From UBA6927 sp022447855 (lineage in GTDB: Bacteria; Chloroflexota; Dehalococcoidia; Lucifugimonadales; UBA6927), in contig JAKUTX010000013.1 in assembly GCA_022447855.1 (NCBI GenBank), positions 1 to 47,323 of the forward strand: a DNA stretch of 47,323 nt, read 5' to 3'. Below the pieces are notes generated by a model. The model saw nothing but the letters and a program-made list of their open reading frames with translations. It did not search any database and was not told the origin of the DNA. Below, one piece after another: positions 24,627 to 33,103 of this stretch; the stretch's first letter is position 1; every line of letters starts with the position of its first letter. The position numbers and the translations under genes were made by a program.

Positions 24627-25688
24627 ATGCACAATTTAGGACCCCTTCAAAGTTATGTGAATGAACAGATCCCAAAATTAAAGACTATCGATTCCAGAGA
24701 TTTAAGTGGAATGTTCGAGCACTTTAGCCCTGAAGAAATAGTGAAACAAAGCGGGATGTCAGCTAATGAAATAATTGATTCATTTCGATTGTCTTTAATT
24801 ACGGAATCATTAACTGAACAATATGCTAAGACTTTTAAACAGGGAGCATCATTACACGGTGCACAATGGTTAAATGATTATGTAGTAGGATTTTGGGAGC
24901 CTGATGAGAACGGACATGCAGATCCTTTTAAAAATGTGTTAGTTGATTTTGGTATTAATCAGACCCAACTTGATTTTGAAATAGGTGAGGCTCGTGAAAC
25001 TACTGATTACCAAACCAAACATAATTCTGGGTTGCATCCAATTGCACTGACTACTTATGGATTGATTCAGGAGTGTATTACGGATTACTGGTATGAGTTA
25101 CAAAGGGCTTTTTTCCCATCAAGTAGTAATACAGCAAAAATTATAGGAAAAGTGAAAGGTCGCGAAGCCTTACACACTGTTCAGTTTAGATCTTTAACTG
25201 CTTTGCAACTTGAAGCTGATCCGTTTTTGTTGAAAGAAGTTATTCATGCAATTAAATCATTTGAAATGCCGTCTAATCACATACCTAATGTTTCTGCAAT
25301 TGAGGCAAAAACGCAGACCTGGATTCCCAAAATGAATGGTTCCGTTTTGAAATTATTAGAGAGGATTATTACTCATCTTCACATTGCTTTACAGGACAAA
25401 GAAAAATTAGGAAAAGTGCTAACGGAGTACGCCTCTTCAAAAGAGCAACGGTTTTTTTCTTTGGTACCCAATCATATTGTTGCAATATGTTTGGATAAAA
25501 TTAAAGGTGGTCATGGGATCATTGGAGAAGTAATCCTAGAGGATTTAGGAATTGTGTCAAGTGAGAATGAAGCTCCTAAAACATTTAGTGAAGAAGTGCA
25601 ATTTCGTATCAAGGAAGTAATTAAGAAATGGGTCTCTTCAAGCTTGCAACTTGAAGGATTTGTGAAAAATGGCAATACAGCATTTTAA
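24627..25688 (+). CDS. Diiron acyl-ACP desaturase-like protein (first gene of lipid operon)
   Basis: 353 residues. A ferritin-like diiron pattern is visible: E64 region, E94-N-G-H97 in FWEPDENGHADPFKNVL, E149 in GLIQECITDYW and E180-A-L-H183 in KGREALHTVQFR. These spacings parallel EENRH, QE and DEKRH of acyl-ACP desaturases. The following stretch LEADPFLLKEVIHAIKSFEM then PSNHIPN also matches the family. Desaturases of this kind introduce a double bond into an acyl chain on ACP, in the cytoplasm. The N-terminus and the C-terminal 100 residues are diverged from the plant enzymes. It leads a five-gene set with two cyclopropane-synthase-type methyltransferases, an FAD enzyme and DUF1365, so it probably supplies their unsaturated substrate (inference). 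Confidence 0.75.
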   Translation: MHNLGPLQSYVNEQIPKLKTIDSRDLSGMFEHFSPEEIVKQSGMSANEIIDSFRLSLITESLTEQYAKTFKQGASLHGAQWLNDYVVGFWEPDENGHADPFKNVLVDFGINQTQLDFEIGEARETTDYQTKHNSGLHPIALTTYGLIQECITDYWYELQRAFFPSSSNTAKIIGKVKGREALHTVQFRSLTALQLEADPFLLKEVIHAIKSFEMPSNHIPNVSAIEAKTQTWIPKMNGSVLKLLERIITHLHIALQDKEKLGKVLTEYASSKEQRFFSLVPNHIVAICLDKIKGGHGIIGEVILEDLGIVSSENEAPKTFSEEVQFRIKEVIKKWVSSSLQLEGFVKNGNTAF

Positions 25689-25706
25689 TTTTTCACGGAA
25701 CTGCTA

Positions 25707-26900
25707 ATGAATAAAGTAACCCAATGGATTGGTCGCCAACTTTCCTCGGCTTTGATTTCTAGGTTTCGGGATGCAAACTTAACTATATGTACCCCTGATG
25801 GGGTAGTTCATTCTCTTGGTCATGAAAATCATGAAGGATTTGATCCTATTAGAATAAATGATTGGTCATTTTTTTGGGATTTATTGATGGGGCATGATTT
25901 GGGATTGGCAAAGTCTTATTTGGAGAAAAAATGGGAGCATGGCAATTTGCCTGTTTTGTTTAGGCAACTTGCTCACCAAGCTGATCAAATCTCTTCCGTC
26001 AAAAGCATAACACTAGCCCCGGAGAAATTGTATTCTAAGTATTTTCAAAGATTAAGATCTTCAAATTCTATGTGGTGGGCTTCAAGGAATATTAGTGCCC
26101 ATTATGATATGAGTAATGAATTCTTTGAAAATATTTTAGATTCTAGCATGACATATTCATGTGGGATTTTTGAAAATGAAAATAATTCATTAAGGCAAGC
26201 ACAAGAACAGAAATTAGACGTTTTATTTGATAACAGTAGATTGGAAGTAGGGCAGAGAATTTTAGACATTGGATGTGGTTGGGGCGGACTAATTACACGT
26301 GCATCACAGCTACATGGAGTACATGCAACTGGGGTGACCTTGTCTGAACAACAATATAATTATTCTTGCTCAAAAAATGCTCAGGATGATTTAGTGGCCT
26401 CGCAAGAAATTTTGTTTCAAGATTATCGTACAATTTCTGGGGAATTCGATCATATTTTTTCAGTAGAGATGCTTGAAGCGGTTGGGTTTAAAGGTATATA
26501 TCAATTTTTTGAGAAATGTGCCCTTCTTCTTAAAAAAGGAGGAACTATTCAAATTCAGGTCATAATTGTTCCCGATGAAAGATATGAGTCATACAGACGA
26601 AATTGTGACTTTATTCAAAAATACATATTTCCTGGAGGAGAATTGCCTTCTTTAGGCGTGATTGAAGACGCTGCTAATAAATTCGGGTTTTCTTTAAATC
26701 GATCGCAATCTATTGGAGAAGATTACGTAATTACACTTCAGAAATGGAGAGAGCGTCTACATATAAATGCAGAAAAAATTTTCAAATTAGGTTTTTCTCA
26801 GAGAGATTTTCGAAGATTTGATTACTATTTTAGTTATTGTGAAGGGGCATTCGAAGCGGGTCACATAGATAATTTTCAACTTTCGTATGTCAAGGAATAG
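25707..26900 (+). CDS. cfa: Cyclopropane-fatty-acyl-phospholipid synthase family methyltransferase
   Basis: 397 residues with the full CFA layout. An N-terminal lipid-binding part ends near residue 120. The signature WWASRNISAHYDMSNEFFEN follows, then ILDSSMTYSCGIFE. The SAM site is ILDIGCGWGGLI (185-196), and SVEMLEAVG and QIQVIIVPDERY come later in the fold. CFA synthase adds a methylene group from S-adenosylmethionine across a lipid double bond. It follows the desaturase-like gene by 18 bases. The second methyltransferase gene follows directly (2 bases), so they are co-translated. The symbol reflects family, not proven activity; related enzymes make methylated or furan fatty acids. Confidence 0.88.
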   Translation: MNKVTQWIGRQLSSALISRFRDANLTICTPDGVVHSLGHENHEGFDPIRINDWSFFWDLLMGHDLGLAKSYLEKKWEHGNLPVLFRQLAHQADQISSVKSITLAPEKLYSKYFQRLRSSNSMWWASRNISAHYDMSNEFFENILDSSMTYSCGIFENENNSLRQAQEQKLDVLFDNSRLEVGQRILDIGCGWGGLITRASQLHGVHATGVTLSEQQYNYSCSKNAQDDLVASQEILFQDYRTISGEFDHIFSVEMLEAVGFKGIYQFFEKCALLLKKGGTIQIQVIIVPDERYESYRRNCDFIQKYIFPGGELPSLGVIEDAANKFGFSLNRSQSIGEDYVITLQKWRERLHINAEKIFKLGFSQRDFRRFDYYFSYCEGAFEAGHIDNFQLSYVKE

Positions 26901-26902
26901 AT

Positions 26903-27925
26903 GTGTGGTACGAAACTTTAATAGATAGAGGTTTGGTTCCAGAGATTCTTATTAGAAAGTTACTCAGATTAGGTTTGAGAAAATATTCTGCTCGAGTAAG
27001 ATCTTTAGATTGTGTAGCTTTGTCTAACGTTAAGCGAGATTTTATTTTAAAGTCTAATTTGTCACCAATTGCAATTGATACTGATACAGCTAATGAACAG
27101 CACTATGAGGTGCCTGCTCACTTTTTTGGGAAGTTTCTTAGTAATTCAATGAAATATAGTGGATCGGTTTGGGATTCTGGAGTTACTAATCTTGATATTG
27201 CTGATTCAAGGACTCTTGATTTATATATTGAACGGGCTGATTTGAAAGATGGTCAAAATGTTCTTGAATTGGGTAGTGGGTGGGGATCACTATGTTTGCA
27301 TTTGGCAAGAAAACATCCTAATTCACAAATTAAGTCTGTTACGAATTCTAAAACCCAGAAGGAGTTCATAGACGCGCAAGCTAAAAATCTTGCACTTCGT
27401 AATCTTGTAGTTTTACAATCGGATATTAAATATTTTCAAGATTCTTCAAAATATGATCGAATTGTATCTATTGAGATGTTTGAGCATTTAAGAAGTCCAA
27501 TCAAAATTCTAGAAAAGACTTTGGATTGGCTTTGTGAAGATGGGAAACTTTTTTTCCAAGTTTTTTCGCATAAAGAATTCCCTCAGTATTTTGACGATAA
27601 AAAGAATTCATGGATGGCTCGCAATTTCTTTACAGGTGGGATGATGCCATATGATGGATTTTATGAAGATATTACCGATCAATTGACCCTAGAAAATAAG
27701 TGGATCATATCGGGTATGAATTATCATAAAACCCTTGAATCGTGGCTATATCGTCTAAAAAATAATCAGAGAGAAATATTGAAAATGAGAGAAACTTATG
27801 CAGAAATTGATTATGTGAAATCAATTAATCAATTTAAAATTTTTATCATTTTTTGTTCGGAGCTTTTTAAATTTAACAATGGGAATGATTGGCAACTAAT
27901 TCATTACTTGTTTTTGAAAAAATGA
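26903..27925 (+). CDS. Second CFA-like SAM methyltransferase
   Basis: 340 residues, GTG start 2 bases after the previous stop. It has a CFA/coclaurine-N-methyltransferase-like fold: NEQHYEVPAHFFGKFLSNSM (a variant of the CFA entry motif), SGSVWDSG, the SAM site VLELGSGWGSLCLHLA, and SIEMFEHLRSP. Compared with the first enzyme it lacks most of the N-terminal lipid-binding part, and the Cys of the YSC motif is replaced (MKYSGS). A CFA synthase carries a Cys there that helps bind bicarbonate, so this one may be a plain methyltransferase. The C-terminal part has FNNGNDWQLIHYLF, the usual end. Most likely it methylates the same lipid product (inference). Confidence 0.82.
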   Translation: MWYETLIDRGLVPEILIRKLLRLGLRKYSARVRSLDCVALSNVKRDFILKSNLSPIAIDTDTANEQHYEVPAHFFGKFLSNSMKYSGSVWDSGVTNLDIADSRTLDLYIERADLKDGQNVLELGSGWGSLCLHLARKHPNSQIKSVTNSKTQKEFIDAQAKNLALRNLVVLQSDIKYFQDSSKYDRIVSIEMFEHLRSPIKILEKTLDWLCEDGKLFFQVFSHKEFPQYFDDKKNSWMARNFFTGGMMPYDGFYEDITDQLTLENKWIISGMNYHKTLESWLYRLKNNQREILKMRETYAEIDYVKSINQFKIFIIFCSELFKFNNGNDWQLIHYLFLKK

Positions 27926-27935
27926 AGGATGTTTA

Positions 27936-29222
27936 GTGAAAATTGCAGTAGTTGGTTCGGGTATTTCAGGGATTTCTGCAGCAATTAACTTGCATGCAAA
28001 TTTTGAAATTTCTCTATTTGAAGAAATGGATCAAATTGGAGGACATTCTAATTCGGTTAGTGTCAGAGATATCGATGATAAAGAATTACAAGTTGACACA
28101 GGCTTTATTGTTTTAAATGATCGTAACTACCCGAATTTCTCAGGCTTTTTACAAAAACTTAATGTGAAGATGAAAAAAACAGATATGTCTTTTTCATACA
28201 CCAATAATACTGATCAAATCCAATACTCTGGGACTAAATCAGGCTTATTCCCACCAATTAATAGAATGTTTGAAGTAAAACATTGGAGAAGGTTGTTCGG
28301 AATATATAAATACTCTACGATCATGGAAAATTATCGGAAAAACCATTCTATTCCTTGTAAATCTATTGGGGAATTCCTTCACGAATTGCACTGCCCACAA
28401 GATTTAATTGATAATTATTTTTTACCAATTGCATCTGCAATTTGGTCCTGTGATCGTAGGGATTCTAATTCTATTTTGGCGGATGCTTATATAAATTTCT
28501 TTTCAAATCATGGATTGTTGCAACTCAATGATCGCCCCAATTGGTATAGCGTAGAGGAAAGTAGCAGGTCATATCTTAATGAGTTTGAAAAAAAGTTTAA
28601 TGGAAAAATTCTTAACAATTCGAAAGTGGTCAAAGTTTCAGAAGGCGAGAGTAATGTTGAAATTTTAACTGATAAAGGAAGGAAATTGGTTTTTGATGCA
28701 GTCATTTTAGCGACTCATTCAGATACTGCTATAGATTTGACTAGAGGCGTATTAAAGTCACAAAAATATGAAATTTTAAAACAACATCCGTACACTCAAA
28801 GTGATGTAATTCTACATACGGATGAATCTTGTCTTCCTTTGAACAAAAGGTATTGGGCATCATGGAATGTAATGAGCTATGAAGATGATAATGGTGATCC
28901 AAGGTTACAAACCACATATTATATGAATAGGTTGCAAAAATTAGAATCAAAAACGAATTTTTTGGTTACACTCAATTCATCAACAGAAATTCATCCATCA
29001 AAAGTCATTTACAAGACTAAATATAATCATCCACTACTTACAAAAACCAGTTTAGAAAACAAGAAAGATTTCGAGATGTTGAACGCAGGTAGTAGAATAT
29101 ATTTTTGTGGAGCCTATTTGGGGTTTGGATTCCATGAAGACGGGTATCTTTCTGGAAAGATGGTTTCTGACAAGGTTATTAGTGATTTGAGCATTTACGA
29201 TGAAAAACTTTTATCTGGCTAA
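27936..29222 (+). CDS. FAD-dependent oxidoreductase (predicted NAD/FAD-binding protein, COG2907-like)
   Basis: 428 residues, GTG start at 27936 with AAGGA upstream. The dinucleotide motif is at the start (KIAVVGSGISGISAAINLH), followed by EEMDQIGGHSNSV and DTGFIVLNDRNYPNFSGF. The ending (FCGAYLGFGFHEDGYLSG) is typical of this amine-oxidase-like group. In many bacteria this family is encoded next to DUF1365 and CFA synthases and takes part in lipid modification. Its 3' end overlaps the next gene by 23 bases, so the two are tightly coupled. Substrate inferred to be an acyl chain at or near the membrane. Confidence 0.88.
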   Translation: MKIAVVGSGISGISAAINLHANFEISLFEEMDQIGGHSNSVSVRDIDDKELQVDTGFIVLNDRNYPNFSGFLQKLNVKMKKTDMSFSYTNNTDQIQYSGTKSGLFPPINRMFEVKHWRRLFGIYKYSTIMENYRKNHSIPCKSIGEFLHELHCPQDLIDNYFLPIASAIWSCDRRDSNSILADAYINFFSNHGLLQLNDRPNWYSVEESSRSYLNEFEKKFNGKILNNSKVVKVSEGESNVEILTDKGRKLVFDAVILATHSDTAIDLTRGVLKSQKYEILKQHPYTQSDVILHTDESCLPLNKRYWASWNVMSYEDDNGDPRLQTTYYMNRLQKLESKTNFLVTLNSSTEIHPSKVIYKTKYNHPLLTKTSLENKKDFEMLNAGSRIYFCGAYLGFGFHEDGYLSGKMVSDKVISDLSIYDEKLLSG

Positions 29223-29997
29223 AGGAAATTTAACACATAGTAGATTTGTACCAAAGCGGACATTTTTTCATAACAAACAACAGATGTTGTTGCTAAATAT
29301 TAAAACTTTGACTGAATCGGATTCTCTTCCATGGCCTTTGAGCTATAACACTAGAGGACTATTGAGTATTTCAGATCAGACGTTTTTAGATTCTAGTAAT
29401 GAAAATCTGCACAAAAAAGTCAGATCCATTTTCAACGACGCGACCTATGAAGATGTTGAACATAGAATTTTTTTGCTTACCATGCCTGCGATTTTAGGAT
29501 ATACCTTTAATCCAGCGTCATTTTATTTCAAGCTTGATAAGGATGATCAGATCACTGCAGCTATAGTTGAGGTACATAATACATTCAATGAATCTCATGT
29601 TTATAGGTTAGATTTTAATCATAAAAATCAACCAGTACGCCATGAAAAAGAATTTCATGTGTCTCCATTTATTGATCGTACAGGAGAGTATGAATTTTCA
29701 TTTAAATTATCAGAAAATTCTGTCACAGCTTCAATAGGATTGAAACAAGATCAAAATTTAGTGATCCAAACAATATTTTCAGCGGATTTACTGGAATTGT
29801 CTAAGAGAAAATTATTAATCAATTATCCTTTAATATTGATGAGTGTTTTTTTAACGGAACTCCGAATTTTGATTCAAGCGTTTAAACTGAAGTTCAAATT
29901 AAAATTCCATTTTTTCCCTAAACCATTTCCTGTTGATAAAACTGTTAAGTCCCCAGCTCGAGGTTTTATTTCAAGGCTTAAATTCCCATTTTTATGA
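29200..29997 (+). CDS. DUF1365 family protein
   Basis: 265 residues. The DUF1365 hallmarks are present: LGYTFNPASFYF, AIVEVHNTFNESHVYRLDF and HEKEFHVSPFIDRTGEYEF. The C-terminus has a hydrophobic stretch LINYPLILMSVFLTELRILIQ, probably membrane-attached, and a basic tail. The ATG lies within the end of the FAD-enzyme gene. The two families occur together in many genomes and, with CFA-type methyltransferases, form lipid-modifying clusters. It is the last gene of the operon; the biochemical role of DUF1365 is not settled. Confidence 0.9.
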   Translation: MKNFYLAKGNLTHSRFVPKRTFFHNKQQMLLLNIKTLTESDSLPWPLSYNTRGLLSISDQTFLDSSNENLHKKVRSIFNDATYEDVEHRIFLLTMPAILGYTFNPASFYFKLDKDDQITAAIVEVHNTFNESHVYRLDFNHKNQPVRHEKEFHVSPFIDRTGEYEFSFKLSENSVTASIGLKQDQNLVIQTIFSADLLELSKRKLLINYPLILMSVFLTELRILIQAFKLKFKLKFHFFPKPFPVDKTVKSPARGFISRLKFPFL

Positions 29998-30031
29998 TTG
30001 GTTTTGTATTCTAATTCTTTTTGTATGGGTG

Positions 30032-30053
30032 ATAAAATCCATCTAGATTTTAT
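30032..30053 (+). terminator. AT-rich hairpin after the lipid operon
   Basis: ATAAAATC, a 6-base CATCTA loop and GATTTTAT form an 8-bp perfect stem 34 bases after the DUF1365 stop, followed only by two T's and then the ribosome site (TAGGAG) of the next gene. It could be a weak terminator or a leader hairpin of the next gene. Confidence 0.35.
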
Positions 30054-30066
30054 TTAGGAGATTAAA

Positions 30067-30534
30067 ATGTATTGTCCAAGTTGCGGGATTGAAACGGGTT
30101 CTGATGGTCAATTTTGCGGAAGTTGTGGAGCAAATTTGCAAACAGGGGAAGTTGTTTATGGATCTATTTTACCAAGAGTAGGTTTTGTTGATGCCATTAG
30201 ATTGGGATTTAATAATTATTTCAATTTTTCTGGAAGATCCAGAAGGTCTGAATATTGGTATTGGGCTTTATTTTATTTTCTAGGTAGTCTTGTTTGCCAG
30301 GTGCTTGATACAATTATTGGTGTTGGAGTTTTAGATTCACTGTTTACGTTACTAATTTTAATTCCAGGCCTCGCTCTTGGTGCTAGAAGGCTCCATGATA
30401 TTGGGAAATCAGGTTGGTGGCAGCTTTTATGGTTCGCTATAATTGTTGGTTGGGTAATTCTGATAATCTGGAATATAAGAGACAGTGATCAAGCGCCAAA
30501 CTCACATGGTCAAAACCCTAAATACGGGGCATAA
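30067..30534 (+). CDS. Zinc-ribbon DUF805 membrane protein
   Basis: 155 residues. A zinc ribbon (CPSCGIETGSDGQFCGSCGA, residues 3-22) is fused to a DUF805 domain. The DUF805 part begins LGFNNYFNFSGRSRRSEYWY and contains LALGARRLHDIGKSGWWQLL, with three to four membrane helices and the ending DSDQAPNSHGQNPKYGA. DUF805 proteins are inner-membrane proteins of unknown function. TAGGAG lies before the ATG. The ribbon is one of seven in this window attached to small or membrane proteins. Confidence 0.88.
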   Translation: MYCPSCGIETGSDGQFCGSCGANLQTGEVVYGSILPRVGFVDAIRLGFNNYFNFSGRSRRSEYWYWALFYFLGSLVCQVLDTIIGVGVLDSLFTLLILIPGLALGARRLHDIGKSGWWQLLWFAIIVGWVILIIWNIRDSDQAPNSHGQNPKYGA

Positions 30535-30557
30535 ATTTTCTAGGTTTTTCTTCTTTC

Positions 30558-30589
30558 GTCAATTCTAAATTGTTGGATTTAGAATTGAC
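30558..30589 (+). terminator. Perfect inverted repeat between convergent genes
   Basis: GTCAATTCTAAAT (30558-30570), a 6-base loop and its exact complement (30577-30589): a perfect 13-bp stem midway between two convergent genes. There is no clear T-run on either side, so it may act as a two-way terminator or stabilise both transcripts. Confidence 0.5.
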
Positions 30590-30609
30590 TCTTCACAGCT
30601 AGGAATGAC

Positions 30610-31329
30610 TCAGCTTAAGAGTTTAAAAAGCATGTAAGAAGACATAGAGACCATTACTAGGTTTTCTATTAAAGTTAAGTAAGATACAGGTAAATTAATT
30701 GAAGACCCTAAACATGCGCATTGAATAATTTCCTTTTTACGTAGGACATTTCCAACCCCAATAGATTGAGAAATCATAAAAATTAGCGTTGCAAGATTTG
30801 CAGCTATTAATAGTGAGTTGGTTAGAAATGCTACCCCAAGGCAGAATTCTAAAAATGGGTATGAAATAGAAAATCCACGGATGTTTTTACCTAAAAGATC
30901 ATATTTCGAAAAAGTGATACTGAAACCTTTGATATTGATCAATTTCAAAAACGAGAACAACATGAAGAATAATCCCATATATGTAATAAACCAGTTGTCT
31001 AGATCGAAATTTTGAAAAGGGGTTTGGATTGATAAAGACGAAACAATCACAATTGTTAACGCAAGCAATATTGGTTTTTTAGAGCTTAGATGCTCTAAAA
31101 ATTTTGATAACAAGTTAGCATTCTGACTCTTAACATTATAATTTCCCAAATTCGAGATTATAGAATCAATATATTCATTATCTACTGGAACTTTTGCATC
31201 CAGCAATAATTCCTTATTTTCAAACGATACCTCTGCAGAAATTACATCGGATTCTTTTCTTAGACGTGTTTGAATCGTATCTGCACATCCTAAGCAAGTC
31301 ATTCCTTGGATTTGAAATTTTTGAGACAC
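30610..31329 (-). CDS. HMA-domain / MauE-like membrane protein
   Basis: 239 residues, GTG start at 31329. Residues 1-65 form a heavy-metal-associated domain with the metal site GMTCLGC (Cys12, Cys15). The rest is a MauE/DoxX-like membrane domain of about four helices, ending with EIIQCACLGSSINLPVSYLT and LIENLVM. In MauE-like proteins this Cys pair serves in electron or disulphide transfer to partner proteins. The first codon shares a base with the stop of the GMC oxidoreductase gene (TAGTG), so the two are coupled. Together they may form a unit in which the membrane protein passes electrons or metal for the GMC enzyme (inference). Confidence 0.78.
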   Translation of the reverse strand: MSQKFQIQGMTCLGCADTIQTRLRKESDVISAEVSFENKELLLDAKVPVDNEYIDSIISNLGNYNVKSQNANLLSKFLEHLSSKKPILLALTIVIVSSLSIQTPFQNFDLDNWFITYMGLFFMLFSFLKLINIKGFSITFSKYDLLGKNIRGFSISYPFLEFCLGVAFLTNSLLIAANLATLIFMISQSIGVGNVLRKKEIIQCACLGSSINLPVSYLTLIENLVMVSMSSYMLFKLLS

Positions 31330-32915
31330 TATTTCCCCTGTTTTATAAATTCTGCTATTTTTTCTCCCACCATCATTGAAGGAACATTGGTGTTCGCACG
31401 AACGCAGTTAGGCATAATGGAGGCGTCACCAATCCGTAAACCATCAATCCCATGAACTTTCCCGAATTGGTCCACCACTGTCATTGGATCATGGTTAGGA
31501 CCCATTTTACAGGTACTGGTTATATGGTGACTGGTAGTGGCGTTTTGCCTGAGCCATGAATTTAAAGCTTCGTCGTCATTCAATTGTTCGTCGGTAGGTT
31601 GAATTCGATCAGAAATTATATGGCTATATGTTTCTCCTTCACCTACCTTGGCACAAAGCCTAACGCATTCGCGCATTCTTCTTAAATCTTCTTCTTCCCG
31701 AAAGTAATTATAATTTAGAGAAGGTTGTTCATTGGGGTCAGAGGATTTTAGCTTAAGTTCTCCAGATCCTTTTGCTAGATATAGGCATGCTGACATGGCA
31801 ACCCCTGCTGACATCCAGTTAATATCTCCACCGAAATACATGTCAGGGAAAGCGACGGAAGTTTGATGGATTAGCATATCATTGGGAAGATTTGAGCCTT
31901 CTGCTGTATATCGTAATCCAACTGTAATGACACGATTCGTTCCCTCTCTATCATGTTCATAAGAATCTTTTACATTCCAAATAACTGAAACTTGTGGGTG
32001 GTCACGTAGGTTTTGGCCAACTCCAGGAAGGTCATTAATTACCGGAATTCCTACTTCATTAAGATTGTTTGATGGTCCAATGCCCGAGAGCATTAATAAA
32101 TGAGGAGAGCCAATTGATCCTCCACTTAAAATAATCTCATTGCCGAAAACTTTGAATATTTCATTTCCGCTTTCGACTTCTAATCCCACGGCTTTTTTAT
32201 CTTCAAAAATTATTCGATGCACCATGCAGTCACTTCGCAATGTGAAATTTAATCTATTTCTAGCTGGGTTGATGTATCCCAAAGCAGTACTTTGTCTTAC
32301 CTGATCAATTGTGTTGAAAGGGATTGGACCTACACCAGTTGAATCTGGGTCATTATGGTCGGATGTGTGAGTAAATCCGATTTCTTGGAAACCTTTGTGA
32401 AATGCACTTGCATCTTCAGTCCATTCTGATTCAGGATGTCTCCGGACTCGAATTGGGCCACTATTTCCATGGAAATCTCCTGATTCATCTGTGTCATTTT
32501 CTAGTCTGATAAATGCATCTAGGCATTTGTCGAAACTCCATTGATCATTTCCATTTTTTGCCCAAGTGTCATAATCATCTGGATCACCTCTTAGGAAAAT
32601 CTGTGCATTTACTGCACTGGAACCTCCAGTTACCTTGCCTCTAGGGACCATCATGGTATCGTTTTGTTCTTCATTTGCTGTAGCTTCAAAGAACCAACGT
32701 TTCAAATCACCGGGATTTGTCCACCAACCGAAATCTCGAGACCAATCTTTTGCTGGCCCAAACCCATATTTAAATACGTCAGGTAGAGTTTCAAAATCGG
32801 GATAGTCGGTGCCAGCTTCTAACAAAAGTACAGATTTCGTAGGATCTTCACTAATTCTTGAAGCAATGATTGCGCCTGCAGAACCAGCTCCGACAATAAT
32901 GTAATCATATTTCAT
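31329..32915 (-). CDS. GMC family oxidoreductase (choline dehydrogenase-like)
   Basis: 528 residues. The FAD site is at the N-terminus (YDYIIVGAGSAGAIIASRIS, then VLLLEAG). GMC signature 1 is GGSSAVNAQIFLRGDPDDYD and signature 2 is the GSIGSPHLLMLSGIGP segment. The C-terminal catalytic His lies in TSHHITSTCKMGP, and the ending (GLRIGDASIMPNCVRANTN) is typical. The enzyme oxidises an alcohol to an aldehyde with FAD; the substrate is unknown. GAGGAAA precedes the ATG at 32915. The HMA-MauE protein gene overlaps its end. Promoter at 32956-32984. Confidence 0.92.
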   Translation of the reverse strand: MKYDYIIVGAGSAGAIIASRISEDPTKSVLLLEAGTDYPDFETLPDVFKYGFGPAKDWSRDFGWWTNPGDLKRWFFEATANEEQNDTMMVPRGKVTGGSSAVNAQIFLRGDPDDYDTWAKNGNDQWSFDKCLDAFIRLENDTDESGDFHGNSGPIRVRRHPESEWTEDASAFHKGFQEIGFTHTSDHNDPDSTGVGPIPFNTIDQVRQSTALGYINPARNRLNFTLRSDCMVHRIIFEDKKAVGLEVESGNEIFKVFGNEIILSGGSIGSPHLLMLSGIGPSNNLNEVGIPVINDLPGVGQNLRDHPQVSVIWNVKDSYEHDREGTNRVITVGLRYTAEGSNLPNDMLIHQTSVAFPDMYFGGDINWMSAGVAMSACLYLAKGSGELKLKSSDPNEQPSLNYNYFREEEDLRRMRECVRLCAKVGEGETYSHIISDRIQPTDEQLNDDEALNSWLRQNATTSHHITSTCKMGPNHDPMTVVDQFGKVHGIDGLRIGDASIMPNCVRANTNVPSMMVGEKIAEFIKQGK

Positions 32916-32955
32916 AAAATTTCCTCTACATTCTAATGTTATAGAAATTATTTTG

Positions 32956-32984
32956 ATCGTATATGTTCATATTTTGGGTGTCAA
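32956..32984 (-). promoter_or_regulatory. Promoter for the GMC / HMA-MauE operon
   Basis: Read on the minus strand: TTGACA (32984-32979), 17-base spacer, TACGAT (32961-32956). The predicted start is near 32949, about 34 bases before the ATG. Confidence 0.65.
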
Positions 32985-33028
32985 AGTTTTAATGGATAAA
33001 GTGATTACTAATAGAATTTGATAATTAA

Positions 33029-33103
33029 CTATTTTAGATTTCCGAACACAACTGCAATCACCAATAACCCTACAATAGCTGTAATTATTGTATATCTATT
33101 CAT
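33029..33103 (-). CDS. Putative 24-residue membrane peptide coupled to zinc-ribbon gene
   Basis: An ATG at 33103 overlaps the stop of the upstream zinc-ribbon gene in the four-base form ATGA, the classical coupling overlap. The frame (MNRYTIITAIVGLLVIAVVF then GNLK) is a basic start followed by one clean membrane helix and a short tail, ending in TAG. The size is near the lower limit for a real gene, but the overlap and hydrophobic content favour it. It might assist the zinc-ribbon membrane protein. Function unknown. Confidence 0.45.
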   Translation of the reverse strand: MNRYTIITAIVGLLVIAVVFGNLK

